NCBI RefSeq assembly: GCF_040149665.1
Contig: NZ_JBEFLP010000001.1
Location: forward strand, 1,116,001 to 1,180,000
Direction: 5' to 3'
DNA: 64,000 bases
Origin: Sulfitobacter sp. HNIBRBA3233
Lineage (GTDB): Bacteria > Pseudomonadota > Alphaproteobacteria > Rhodobacterales > Rhodobacteraceae
Positions 55,566-64,000 of the stretch are shown here, in pieces. Under the pieces are notes generated by a model. That model was not told the origin of the DNA, made no database searches, and saw only the letters and a list, made by a program, of their open reading frames with translations. The position numbers and the translations under genes were made by a program. Positions within the stretch are counted from its first letter, which is position 1. Each line of letters begins with the position of its first letter.

Positions 55566-56813
55566 TCAATCGTAGCGCCCATCTTTGCTAGCCTTGGCGG
55601 AGAACTCGGTGGCTTCGCCCCGCGCAAGACGCCCGGCCTGATCGACCCAGGCGTCACGTGACGCGCGGCCCTTGAACCCTTCGAGGTTCTGATCAACCCA
55701 TGCAAGTTCATCTTTGCCCCATTTTGCAATTTGGTCAAAATGGAAAAATCCCATGGAGTTCAGCAGTTTTTCCAGCTTGGGTCCGACACCGCGAATGAGC
55801 TTGAGGTCATCCGCGCCGCCCTCGCGGGGGCTGTCCAGCGTTTCGGGCTTGCGTGTCGCCTCTCCCGAAACCGCCTGCACGTCGTTTTCAGGGTTTGGCG
55901 CGACAGAGCCTTCCTCCGGCTTGGCCTTGGCTTGCACGTCTTTTGCTTCGCCGGGCGCCTCGGAAACCTTGTCGGACGCATCCCCGCGGTCGCGCGGTGC
56001 GGCCGCTTCGCCAGCGGTGCGCCCGCCCTGCTTGCCGTCCGGGCCGTCGGGCGGCATCAGATCATCGCGCGACTTCGACGCGGGCTTGCCACCCTTGTTG
56101 GCGGGCTTGCCTTGCCATGGCGTCAGCAGTGGCACTTCGGTTCCGTCGATGCGCTTGATCGTGTCACCGATGTCAGTGGCAAGCTGCACCGAGGCGTTAT
56201 ACTGCGTCTTGCCGCTGTCCCATTCGGTCAGGCTGGTCAGACCGGCCAACGGCTCGGAAGCGTAACGGCCATTCTGCGGCCCGGGCACCGGCACCTCTCC
56301 CGCCGCCAGCTTGTCCAGCAGCGCATTGAAGTTTTCGGCGGTCAGGTCTTCGTAGTAATCCTTGCCGATCTGCGCCATCGGCGCGTTCGAACACGCCCCG
56401 AGGCACTCGACCTCTTCCCACGAAAACTTGCCGTCCGCGCTCAATTCATGCGGTTTCTTGGCGATACGCTCCTGACAGATGCCGATCAGGTCCTCGGCGC
56501 CGCAGATCATGCAGGACGTGGTGCCGCACACCTGAATATGTGCAACGCTGCCAACGGGTTGAAGCTGGAACATGAAGTAAAATGTCGCCACTTCGAGGCC
56601 GCGGATATAGGCCATGCCCAGCATTTCGGACACATGCTCGATTGCCGGACGGGTCAACCAGCCCTCCTGCTCCTGCGCGCGCCACAGCAACGGGATGATG
56701 GCGCTCGCCTGACGGCCTTCGGGGTACTTCGTGATCTGCCCTTCGGCCCAGGCCTGGTTGGCGGGCGTGAAGGCAAAGCTTTCGGGTTGGTCGTGATGCA
56801 ATCTGCGCAGCAT
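55566..56813 (-). CDS. nuoE: NADH-quinone oxidoreductase subunit E with long C-terminal extension
   Basis: 415 residues, against about 160-240 for ordinary NuoE. The first 180 residues are the thioredoxin-like 2Fe-2S subunit with ligands Cys96, Cys101, Cys137 and Cys141 (CGTTSC and CLGAC). A low-complexity Ala/Pro/Lys/Asp linker follows, then a helix-hairpin-helix-like domain at about residues 335-405 ([21 protein letters not shown]) shared with the next gene. The core passes electrons from FMN to the off-path cluster N1a. The tail is a Rhodobacterales-type addition. Confidence 0.95.
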   Translation of the reverse strand: MLRRLHHDQPESFAFTPANQAWAEGQITKYPEGRQASAIIPLLWRAQEQEGWLTRPAIEHVSEMLGMAYIRGLEVATFYFMFQLQPVGSVAHIQVCGTTSCMICGAEDLIGICQERIAKKPHELSADGKFSWEEVECLGACSNAPMAQIGKDYYEDLTAENFNALLDKLAAGEVPVPGPQNGRYASEPLAGLTSLTEWDSGKTQYNASVQLATDIGDTIKRIDGTEVPLLTPWQGKPANKGGKPASKSRDDLMPPDGPDGKQGGRTAGEAAAPRDRGDASDKVSEAPGEAKDVQAKAKPEEGSVAPNPENDVQAVSGEATRKPETLDSPREGGADDLKLIRGVGPKLEKLLNSMGFFHFDQIAKWGKDELAWVDQNLEGFKGRASRDAWVDQAGRLARGEATEFSAKASKDGRYD

Positions 56814-56831
56814 GTCTTTATCCTTGTCGCG

Positions 56832-57095
56832 TTAGCTGGTGCACGCGGGCGGCAGCAGCAAAAGCGTTTCTTCGTCGGCGGCAAAGGTCGCGATGCCCTC
56901 CGCCATCATCTCTCGCGACAGCGTGATCGCTGTCGCCCGATCGATCCCCAGCTGGGGCATCTGAACATCGGCCTGCTCGGTCGTCATCTGGCAGCCGTTC
57001 TTGTTCATCGCCTCGATCAGGGCGGCTTTCTTGTCTTCGTCGGCCACAACCGGCGTTGCACATACAAACGCCAGAGTTGCGATTGCCCGCTTCAC
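56832..57095 (-). CDS. Small secreted protein between nuoD and nuoE, hypothetical
   Basis: 87 residues with a signal peptide ([17 protein letters not shown]), then a short acidic helical body with two cysteines (NGCQMT and PPACTS) that could form a disulfide in the periplasm. No known domain. It overlaps nuoD by four bases and ends 18 bases before nuoE. Confidence 0.72.
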   Translation of the reverse strand: MKRAIATLAFVCATPVVADEDKKAALIEAMNKNGCQMTTEQADVQMPQLGIDRATAITLSREMMAEGIATFAADEETLLLLPPACTS

Positions 57096-58318
57096 CTGTC
57101 CACCTCCCCGAACACGATATCCATCGTGCCGATGATCGCGGCCACATCGGCCAGCTGGTGGCCGCGCGCCATGTGGTCCATCGCCTGAAGGTGCAGATAT
57201 CCGGGCGCACGCAGCTTGGCGCGGTAGGGTTTGTTGGTCCCGTCCGCCACGAGATACACACCGAATTCGCCCTTCGGCGCTTCCACGGCGGCATAGACCT
57301 CTCCGGCGGGCACGTGGAACCCTTCGGTATAAAGCTTGAAGTGGTGGATCAGGCTTTCCATGTCGGTCTTCATGTCCGTCCGCTTGGGCGGCGTGATCTT
57401 GCCGCGCGCAAGGATGTCCCCCTTGCCCTCGGGCGCGCGCAGCTTCTCGATCGCCTGCAACATGATGCTGGCCGATTGACGCATCTCTTCCATGCGCACG
57501 AGATACCGGTCGTAGCAGTCACCGTTCTTGCCCACGGGGATCTGGAAATCGAATTCGTCGTAGCACTCATAGGGCTGCGCACGGCGTAGATCCCAGGCAA
57601 GCCCCGACCCGCGCACCATCACGCCGGAGAAGCCCCAGTCCTGGATCTCTTCCTCGGAGACGATCCCGATATCGACGTTACGCTGTTTAAAAATACGGTT
57701 TTCGGTCAGCAGGTTGTCGATATCGACCATGAAACCGCTGAGGAACTTGTGCGTCCATGTCTCGATGTCGTCGATCAGGTCTTCGGGAAGATCCTGGTGC
57801 ACCCCGCCGGGGCGGAAATACGCAGCGTGCAGACGCGCACCGCAGGCGCGTTCGTAGAAGATCATCAGATCCTCACGTTCCTCGAATCCCCAAAGCGGCG
57901 GCGTCAGCGCGCCTACGTCCATCGCCTGCGTGGTGACGTTCAGCAGATGCGACAGGATGCGGCCGATTTCGGAATAGAGCACGCGGATCAGGGAGGCACG
58001 GCGAGGCACTTCGACGCCGGTCAGCCGTTCGATGGCCAGACACCACGCATGTTCCTGATTCATCGGGCTGACGTAATCCAGCCGGTCGAAATACGGCAGG
58101 TTTTGCAGGTAGGTGCGGCTTTCCATCAGCTTTTCGGTGCCACGGTGCAGCAGGCCGATATGCGGATCGCAGCGCTCGACAACTTCGCCGTCCAGTTCCA
58201 GAACCAGACGCAGCACCCCGTGCGCCGCAGGGTGCTGCGGGCCGAAGTTGATGTTGAAGTTGCGGATCTTCTGTTCGCCCGTCTGGGCGTCTTCGAAACC
58301 TTTGGTGCCGTCCATCAT
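57092..58318 (-). CDS. nuoD: NADH-quinone oxidoreductase subunit D
   Basis: 408 residues from the ATG at 58318, overlapping the nuoC stop by four bases (the next codon is also ATG). [23 protein letters not shown] is the 49-kDa subunit signature at the quinone site, with the hydrogenase-like fold downstream ([16 protein letters not shown]). NuoC and NuoD are separate here, unlike the fused E. coli protein. Confidence 0.97.
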   Translation of the reverse strand: MMDGTKGFEDAQTGEQKIRNFNINFGPQHPAAHGVLRLVLELDGEVVERCDPHIGLLHRGTEKLMESRTYLQNLPYFDRLDYVSPMNQEHAWCLAIERLTGVEVPRRASLIRVLYSEIGRILSHLLNVTTQAMDVGALTPPLWGFEEREDLMIFYERACGARLHAAYFRPGGVHQDLPEDLIDDIETWTHKFLSGFMVDIDNLLTENRIFKQRNVDIGIVSEEEIQDWGFSGVMVRGSGLAWDLRRAQPYECYDEFDFQIPVGKNGDCYDRYLVRMEEMRQSASIMLQAIEKLRAPEGKGDILARGKITPPKRTDMKTDMESLIHHFKLYTEGFHVPAGEVYAAVEAPKGEFGVYLVADGTNKPYRAKLRAPGYLHLQAMDHMARGHQLADVAAIIGTMDIVFGEVDR

Positions 58319-58920
58319 TTGGATGCCTCTTTCTCGTCACCGGGCAGGACATACTCGGCCCCTTCCCACGGCGACATGAAGTCAAACTGACGATATTCCT
58401 GAACCAGCGACACCGGCTCGTAAACGACCCGCTTTTCCGCCTCGTCGTAGCGGACTTCGGTATAGCCGGTCGTCGGGAAGTCCTTGCGCAGCGGATGGCC
58501 GCGGAATCCGTAGTCGGTCAGGATGCGGCGCAGATCGGGGTGGCCGGAGAAAAGGATGCCGAACATGTCGAAAACTTCACGCTCGAACCAGTTGGCCGAG
58601 GGATGGACAGAGACCAGCGAGGGCACCAGATCGCTTTCGCGGACCGCAACCCGCAGACGGATGCGGTGGTTCTGGTACATGCTCAGAAGGTGGTAGACGA
58701 CATCGAACCGCTTCGCGCGACCGGGATAGTCCACGGCAGTGATATCCACCAGCGACGAGAACCGGCAGGTGGCATCCCCCTTCAGGAACTCTACCAGACC
58801 GGCGATATTCGACGGCGTTACATCGAGGTTCAGCTCGTCATGCGACACGTCCCACGCCAGAACGCAGTCCGGACGCTTCGCCTCGATATAGGCACCAAGC
58901 TCTTGCAATTGTTCGCTCAT
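58315..58920 (-). CDS. nuoC: NADH-quinone oxidoreductase subunit C
   Basis: 201 residues from the ATG at 58920. The 30-kDa subunit signature is [41 protein letters not shown]. It is a structural subunit of the peripheral arm beside NuoD. The 41 bases to nuoB hold nothing recognisable. Confidence 0.96.
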   Translation of the reverse strand: MSEQLQELGAYIEAKRPDCVLAWDVSHDELNLDVTPSNIAGLVEFLKGDATCRFSSLVDITAVDYPGRAKRFDVVYHLLSMYQNHRIRLRVAVRESDLVPSLVSVHPSANWFEREVFDMFGILFSGHPDLRRILTDYGFRGHPLRKDFPTTGYTEVRYDEAEKRVVYEPVSLVQEYRQFDFMSPWEGAEYVLPGDEKEASK

Positions 58921-58961
58921 TGTCAATCCTGTCCCGCGCGCGACGCGCGTTTCACGCCCGT

Positions 58962-59857
<896 letters not shown>

Positions 59858-59914
59858 GGGTGGCTCCTTTCTTGGATGGCGCGGGAAGCGGCCCCGCTCT
59901 ACGCTCGTTTAGGG

Positions 59915-59942
59915 ATGTAACCCCGTGGCCCGGTGGGGTCAA
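59915..59942 (-). promoter_or_regulatory. Candidate nuo operon promoter
   Basis: On the minus strand TTGACC (59942-59937), a 16-base spacer and TTACAT (59920-59915). It lies 58 bases before the nuoA start, in the 145-base gap after the leucine-catabolism genes. It is the only good sigma-70-like match there. Confidence 0.5.
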
Positions 59943-60002
59943 CGGGATGCGCACGGGAAAGGTGTCGCAGGCGCGGGCGATTTCTGCGCCATATGCCCGC
60001 GC

Positions 60003-60797
60003 CTAGACCACCCATGAGGCTTTGCGTTTCTCGAAGAAGGCGCCGATCCCTTCGGCGGCCTCTTCGGTTTCCCAGCGTGCGGCGAGTGCGGCGATCGACA
60101 TGTCGACATCCGCCTGCCGCGCGGCACCGCCGAGATCCTGTGCCAGCTTCTTGGCTGCCGCCACCGCACCGGGCGCGCAGGCCAGATAGGGTGCGACCTC
60201 GCGCTCGACGGCGGCGTCCAGTTCCTCCTCGGGCACGGCACGCGCCAGAAGCCCCAGCTCCACCGCTTCGGCGGCATCGAACACGCGGCCCGACATGAAC
60301 ACGCGCCGCGCGCGGCCCTCCCCCATGCGCGCGATCACGTAGGGGCCGATGGTGGCGGGAATGATCCCCAGCCTCGTTTCCGTCAGCGCCATTTTCAGAC
60401 CATCGACACCGACGGCCACATCGCAGACCGCCGCCATGCCGACGCCACCGCCGAAGGCATTTCCGTGCAGACGTCCGATCAGGGGTTTCGGCAGGCGGTT
60501 CAGCACTCCCAGCATGGTCGCAAGCTTGCCCGCCTCGCGGGCGCGGGTCGCGGCGTCCATCTCCATCTGGGCCTGCATCCAGCCCAGATCGCCACCGGCG
60601 CAGAATGTCTTGCCCCGTGCCGCCAGCACGACAACGCGCACCGCAGGGTCCGCGCCCAGCGCCTCGCCCGCCGCGGTGAGGTCGGCAAGCATCTGCGCGG
60701 ACATCGCGTTATGCTTTTCAGGTCGCGCCATCCACAGGGTCGCGACGCCACGGGCGTCGGTTTCTACGGTAACTGTCTCGTAAGACGTATCTTGCAT
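60003..60797 (-). CDS. liuC: Enoyl-CoA hydratase/isomerase family, probably methylglutaconyl-CoA hydratase
   Basis: 264 residues from the ATG at 60797. The crotonase fold shows the oxyanion-hole segments LAARGKTFCAGGDLGWMQ and LHGNAFGGGVGMAAVCDVAV, and TETRLGIIPATIGPYV carries a catalytic-side glutamate, as in 3-methylglutaconyl-CoA hydratases. In leucine breakdown this step follows methylcrotonyl-CoA carboxylase and precedes HMG-CoA lyase, both encoded just upstream, which supports the specific call. Confidence 0.85.
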   Translation of the reverse strand: MQDTSYETVTVETDARGVATLWMARPEKHNAMSAQMLADLTAAGEALGADPAVRVVVLAARGKTFCAGGDLGWMQAQMEMDAATRAREAGKLATMLGVLNRLPKPLIGRLHGNAFGGGVGMAAVCDVAVGVDGLKMALTETRLGIIPATIGPYVIARMGEGRARRVFMSGRVFDAAEAVELGLLARAVPEEELDAAVEREVAPYLACAPGAVAAAKKLAQDLGGAARQADVDMSIAALAARWETEEAAEGIGAFFEKRKASWVV

Positions 60798-60835
60798 CGC
60801 GTTTCCTTTTTCTGGTGCTGTATCACGCGGGCCGT

Positions 60836-61690
60836 TCAGCCGCGCATCGCCTTTGCCATCGCCGCAGCCTCGGCGATCTTGTCGGCATCCAGACCGGTCT
60901 CGTACCCCAGCGCGGCCAGATGGGCGGCGACCGCTTCCGTCGCGACGTTGCCCTCGGCCCCCGGCGCATAGGGGCATCCGCCAAGGCCGCCCACCGCCGC
61001 GTCAAACACCCTGATCCCGAGGCTGAGCGAGGCGTCGATATTCGCCATCGCCCGACCGCCGGTGTCATGGTAATGGCCCGCAAGGCGACCGACCGGCACA
61101 ACGTCACGGACCGCCAGCAACATCCGCGCGATGCTGTCGGGTGTTCCCGCTCCGATGGTATCGCCCAGCGAAATCTCGTAACAGCCCATCGCAAAGAGCT
61201 TGTCGGCCACCGCCGCCACCGCCTGCGGCGAGACCTTGCCGTCGTAGGGGCATTCGACCACGCAGGACACATATCCCCGCACCGGCAGGTCAATGTGCCG
61301 CGCCTCCTCCAGAATGGGCGCAAACCGCTCGAAGCTTTCCGCGATGCTGGCGTTGATATTCTTGCGGCTGAATCCTTCCGAGGCCGACGCGAAAATGGCG
61401 ATTTCATCCGCCCCCGCGGCGACAGCGTCCTCGTAGCCGCGCATGTTCGGCGTCAGCGCGGCATAGCGCACCCCCTCGGCGCGGGTGATCCCGGCCAGAA
61501 CCTCGGCGGATCCGGCCATTTGCGGTACCCATTTGGGCGAGACGAAGCTTGCGCATTCGATCCGGCGAAACCCTGCCGCGCTCAGCCTGTCCACCAGCGC
61601 GACCTTCTCCGACACCGGTATCTCTCGCGCCTCGTTCTGCAACCCGTCCCGCGGGCCGACCTCGAAAATCTCACAGGGTCCAAGGGTCAT
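60836..61690 (-). CDS. mvaB: Hydroxymethylglutaryl-CoA lyase
   Basis: 284 residues from the ATG at 61690. The DRE-TIM-type opening IFEVGPRDGLQNE, the metal-site HYHDTGGRAMANID and the active-site cysteine loop GGLGGCPYAPGAEGN are all present. It cleaves HMG-CoA to acetyl-CoA and acetoacetate, the last step of leucine catabolism. It lies between the GST and hydratase genes. Confidence 0.94.
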   Translation of the reverse strand: MTLGPCEIFEVGPRDGLQNEAREIPVSEKVALVDRLSAAGFRRIECASFVSPKWVPQMAGSAEVLAGITRAEGVRYAALTPNMRGYEDAVAAGADEIAIFASASEGFSRKNINASIAESFERFAPILEEARHIDLPVRGYVSCVVECPYDGKVSPQAVAAVADKLFAMGCYEISLGDTIGAGTPDSIARMLLAVRDVVPVGRLAGHYHDTGGRAMANIDASLSLGIRVFDAAVGGLGGCPYAPGAEGNVATEAVAAHLAALGYETGLDADKIAEAAAMAKAMRG

Positions 61691-61762
61691 CGCTGTCGTC
61701 CTTTCATGTATTTCACCGATGATCCTACGCGCTTTGCGCGACATTGCTACGCCTTGTGCGGA

Positions 61763-62425
61763 TCAGCTTGCCGGAATCGGCCAGGGCACAAAGAAATCCT
61801 CGGTAAACAGACGCGTTCCCTCCTCCGGCAGCGAGGCCTTGAACGCAGGCCGCGCCGAAAGCCGTGCGTACCAGTCGCGCAAGGCGGGATAGGGATCGCA
61901 CCGCGCGAAATAGCGCGCCATATAGACCGCCTGCCCGACCGAAATATCCGCTGCCGAAAATCCCCCGTCCAGCAGATAGCTCCGCCCCGCAAGCCGCGCC
62001 TCGAGAGCACCATAGCATTTCTCGATCCGCGCGGCCTCCAGCTTCATCACGATGGGGCTGCGCATATGATCCTCGCGCAGCGCCACATGCTGCTGGGTCA
62101 GCGCCGCCGCATGCTGGCTGATCGTTTCGGCAAAATGCACCCATGTCAGCCACGCCGCCCGTTCGGGGTGCCCCGCAGGCCGCCCGAGACCGTCCGCAGA
62201 GTAGCGCTCGCACAGAACTTCGGTGATCGCTCCGGTCTCGAACAGCGCCTCTCCGTGCAGGTCCAGTGCGGGCACCCGTCCTGCCGGGCTTCTGGCCAGA
62301 AACTCCGGGCTGCGCAGCGTCTTGTCGAAAGGGTAGATCTGCACATCGAAGGGCACGCCGAGTTCGTGAAGCAACCACAGGCTGCGCATGGAACGGGTCT
62401 GCGGACAGTGATGCAGGGTAATCAT
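61763..62425 (-). CDS. Glutathione S-transferase family protein
   Basis: 220 residues. The thioredoxin-like N-terminal domain begins ITLHHCPQTRSMRSLWLLHELG and has the cis-proline/glutathione region AGRVPALDLHGEALFETGAITEVL; the all-helical C-terminal domain follows. Its start overlaps the carboxylase stop by four bases, so it is part of the leucine operon, perhaps conjugating or protecting against reactive enoyl-CoA or aldehyde intermediates (inference). Confidence 0.88.
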   Translation of the reverse strand: MITLHHCPQTRSMRSLWLLHELGVPFDVQIYPFDKTLRSPEFLARSPAGRVPALDLHGEALFETGAITEVLCERYSADGLGRPAGHPERAAWLTWVHFAETISQHAAALTQQHVALREDHMRSPIVMKLEAARIEKCYGALEARLAGRSYLLDGGFSAADISVGQAVYMARYFARCDPYPALRDWYARLSARPAFKASLPEEGTRLFTEDFFVPWPIPAS

Positions 62426-64000
62426 GCCGCGTCTTCCGCCTCCGCTTCGAGCCGCACCAGCGCCGCGCCCGCCGCGACCTGATCGCCTTCAGCGGCCAGC
62501 ACCTCGGCAACGGTGCCATCCCGCGCGGCCAGCAAGGCATGCTCCATCTTCATCGCTTCCAGAACGGCCAGCCGGTCCCCCTTGGCGACCCGCTGCCCCA
62601 CCGTCGCCGTCAGGCTGCGCACCAGACCCGGCATCGGCGCCTCGATCAAGGTGCCGTCGCCCGATCCGCTTTCGGCCATCGCCAGCGGATCAACGAGCTC
62701 GAACGCCATGCCGTACCCCTCGAAGACGGTGATCCGGTCGCCCGCCACCGCAACATGCGCGGCGGTATGCCCGTCGATGCGCCAGGTGCCGCCAATCCGC
62801 TCGGCCACAACCTCGTCGCCGGCGATGTTCCACAACTGCCGGTGCGGCCCGTCGACCGCGACCTTGAGGATGTGCTGCGCGCCCGCCCACTCCAGCGTGA
62901 CCTGCCGCACCAAGGGCTGCCAAAGGGTAAACCCCGTCTCGGAGCCCGGGTGTAACAGATCCAGTGCCGCCATACCCGCAAGCGCCACGTGACGCGGCGC
63001 CGGTTCCGGTGCGGCAACAAGCGTGTCCAGATCACGCGCGATCAGCCCGGTATCGACCTCGCCGCGCCCGAATCCGGCGTGCCGCGCCAAAGCGCCCAGA
63101 AAGGCAAGGTTCGTCACAGTCCCTGCGACCTCGGTCGCCGCCAGCGCCCGGCGCAACCGGGACAGCGCGATCGCGCGGGTCGGGCCGTGAACGGTGATCT
63201 TGGCAATCATCGGATCGTAGAAGGGGCTGATCGTATCCCCCGCACGCACGCCGCTGTCCGACCTGCAATCGGGATCGAAGACCAGATGCGACAGCGTGCC
63301 TGTCGCGGGCAGAAAGCCCTTTGCGACGTCCTCCGCATAGAGCCGCGCCTCGAAAGCGTGGCCGTCGATCGACAACTCCTCCTGCCGCATCGGCAAGGGC
63401 TCGCCCGCCGCCACGCGCAACTGCCATGACACCAGATCGACGCCGGTAATGGCTTCGGTAACCGGATGCTCCACCTGAAGACGTGTGTTCATCTCCATGA
63501 AAAAGAACCCATCCGCCCTCAGCCCGCCGGATCCGTCGACGATGAATTCGACCGTGCCCGCTCCCTTGTATCCGATCGCTTCGGCCGCCCGCACGGCCGC
63601 CGCTCCCATGGCCGCGCGCATCTCTTCGGTCATCCCGGGGGCCGGCGCTTCCTCGATCACCTTCTGGTGGCGCCGCTGAAGCGAACAGTCGCGCTCGAAC
63701 AGATGCACGGCACGGGTGCCATCGCCGAAAACCTGCACCTCGATGTGGCGCGGCTGGCTCACGAATTTCTCGACCAGCACATCGGCATTGCCGAACGCGC
63801 CCTTCGCCTCCGACCGCGCCGAGGCGAGCGCATCCGCAAACCCGTCGGGGCTGTCCACCTGCCGCATCCCCTTGCCGCCGCCACCGGCAACCGCCTTGAT
63901 CAGCACCGGATAGCCGATGCGCGCGGCTTCCCGCGCCAGCAGGTCATCGGACTGGTCCTTGCCGTGATAGCCCGGCACCACCGGAACGCCCGCCTCTTCC
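62422..64000 (-). CDS. liuD: Methylcrotonyl-CoA carboxylase alpha (biotin) subunit, N-terminus cut off by the window edge
   Basis: About 526 C-terminal residues of an acyl-CoA carboxylase biotin subunit; the frame is open through base 64000. Biotin-carboxylase motifs include AVAGGGGKGMRQV, RDCSLQRRHQKVIEEAPA-type sequence and FMEMNTRLQVEHPVTE. The C-terminal biotinyl domain has the target lysine in LEAMKMEHA. Neighbouring HMG-CoA lyase and hydratase genes point to methylcrotonyl-CoA as substrate; propionyl-CoA is the main alternative. Confidence 0.92.
   Translation of the reverse strand, partial: EEAGVPVVPGYHGKDQSDDLLAREAARIGYPVLIKAVAGGGGKGMRQVDSPDGFADALASARSEAKGAFGNADVLVEKFVSQPRHIEVQVFGDGTRAVHLFERDCSLQRRHQKVIEEAPAPGMTEEMRAAMGAAAVRAAEAIGYKGAGTVEFIVDGSGGLRADGFFFMEMNTRLQVEHPVTEAITGVDLVSWQLRVAAGEPLPMRQEELSIDGHAFEARLYAEDVAKGFLPATGTLSHLVFDPDCRSDSGVRAGDTISPFYDPMIAKITVHGPTRAIALSRLRRALAATEVAGTVTNLAFLGALARHAGFGRGEVDTGLIARDLDTLVAAPEPAPRHVALAGMAALDLLHPGSETGFTLWQPLVRQVTLEWAGAQHILKVAVDGPHRQLWNIAGDEVVAERIGGTWRIDGHTAAHVAVAGDRITVFEGYGMAFELVDPLAMAESGSGDGTLIEAPMPGLVRSLTATVGQRVAKGDRLAVLEAMKMEHALLAARDGTVAEVLAAEGDQVAAGAALVRLEAEAEDAA

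Overview
The window is high-G+C chromosomal DNA of an alphaproteobacterium, almost certainly Rhodobacterales (Roseobacter/Paracoccus-like). The main reason is the nuo operon: its order, the 431-aa NuoF, the 671-aa NuoG, the C-terminally extended NuoE and the small DUF5333/DUF5337-type inserts are the Rhodobacteraceae form of complex I. The split pyrC/pyrE arrangement, the tatABC-DUF815 block facing surE-pcm-nlpD and the leucine-catabolism genes fit the same group. The genus cannot be fixed from the sequence. I saw no rRNA, tRNA, insertion sequence, phage gene or CRISPR array, and no gene-free stretch above about 260 bases.

Layout. 1-4245: tightly overlapping genes for glycosyltransferases and sulfotransferases (surface glycan modification is an inference). 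4343-8718: an unassigned alpha/beta-hydrolase-like protein, pyrC, pyrE and dnaB; the dnaB leader has direct repeats and DnaA-box-like sites. 8737-10778: a membrane fatty-acid-hydroxylase-like protein coupled to an exported alpha/beta hydrolase (minus strand). 10919-14206: DUF1194 protein, alr, a PqiA-like protein and a membrane coiled-coil protein. 14272-19092: radA, cvpA, an orphan histidine kinase and purF. 19133-23999: small metabolic and hypothetical genes, then surE, pcm, nlpD. 24111-26584 (minus): DUF815 ATPase and tatC, tatB, tatA. 26778-33128: a WYL-type regulator with a palindromic operator; a minus-strand operon of a sodium/solute symporter, an orphan ABC ATPase and two Lin0512 proteins; an SDR; a Hint-domain protein; a SnoaL-like protein. 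33238-37466: prfC overlapped by another glycosyltransferase, then an RhlE-type DEAD-box helicase ending at a strong bidirectional terminator.

37554-59857 (minus): one continuous block of about 22 kb, reading nuoA-B-C-D-[87 aa]-E-[HhH membrane protein]-[DUF5337]-F-[methyltransferase]-[lipoprotein]-[DUF5333]-G-[lipoprotein]-H-I-[CMD-like]-J-[24-aa membrane peptide]-K-L-M-N-birA-coaX-rnj. All 14 complex I subunits are present. The extra reading frames, a perfect 12-bp hairpin after nuoJ and an unlisted 24-codon gene are the most interesting content here. 60003-64000 (minus): leucine/isovalerate catabolism (methylcrotonyl-CoA carboxylase alpha subunit, GST, HMG-CoA lyase, enoyl-CoA hydratase), running off the right edge.

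Across the window several genes share a promoter form with a -10 close to TAGGCT; in some it lies six bases before the ATG, implying leaderless mRNAs. I found no convincing wholly new defence or mobile system. The best leads are the complex I accessory genes, the glycosyltransferase/sulfotransferase cluster and the dnaB control region.
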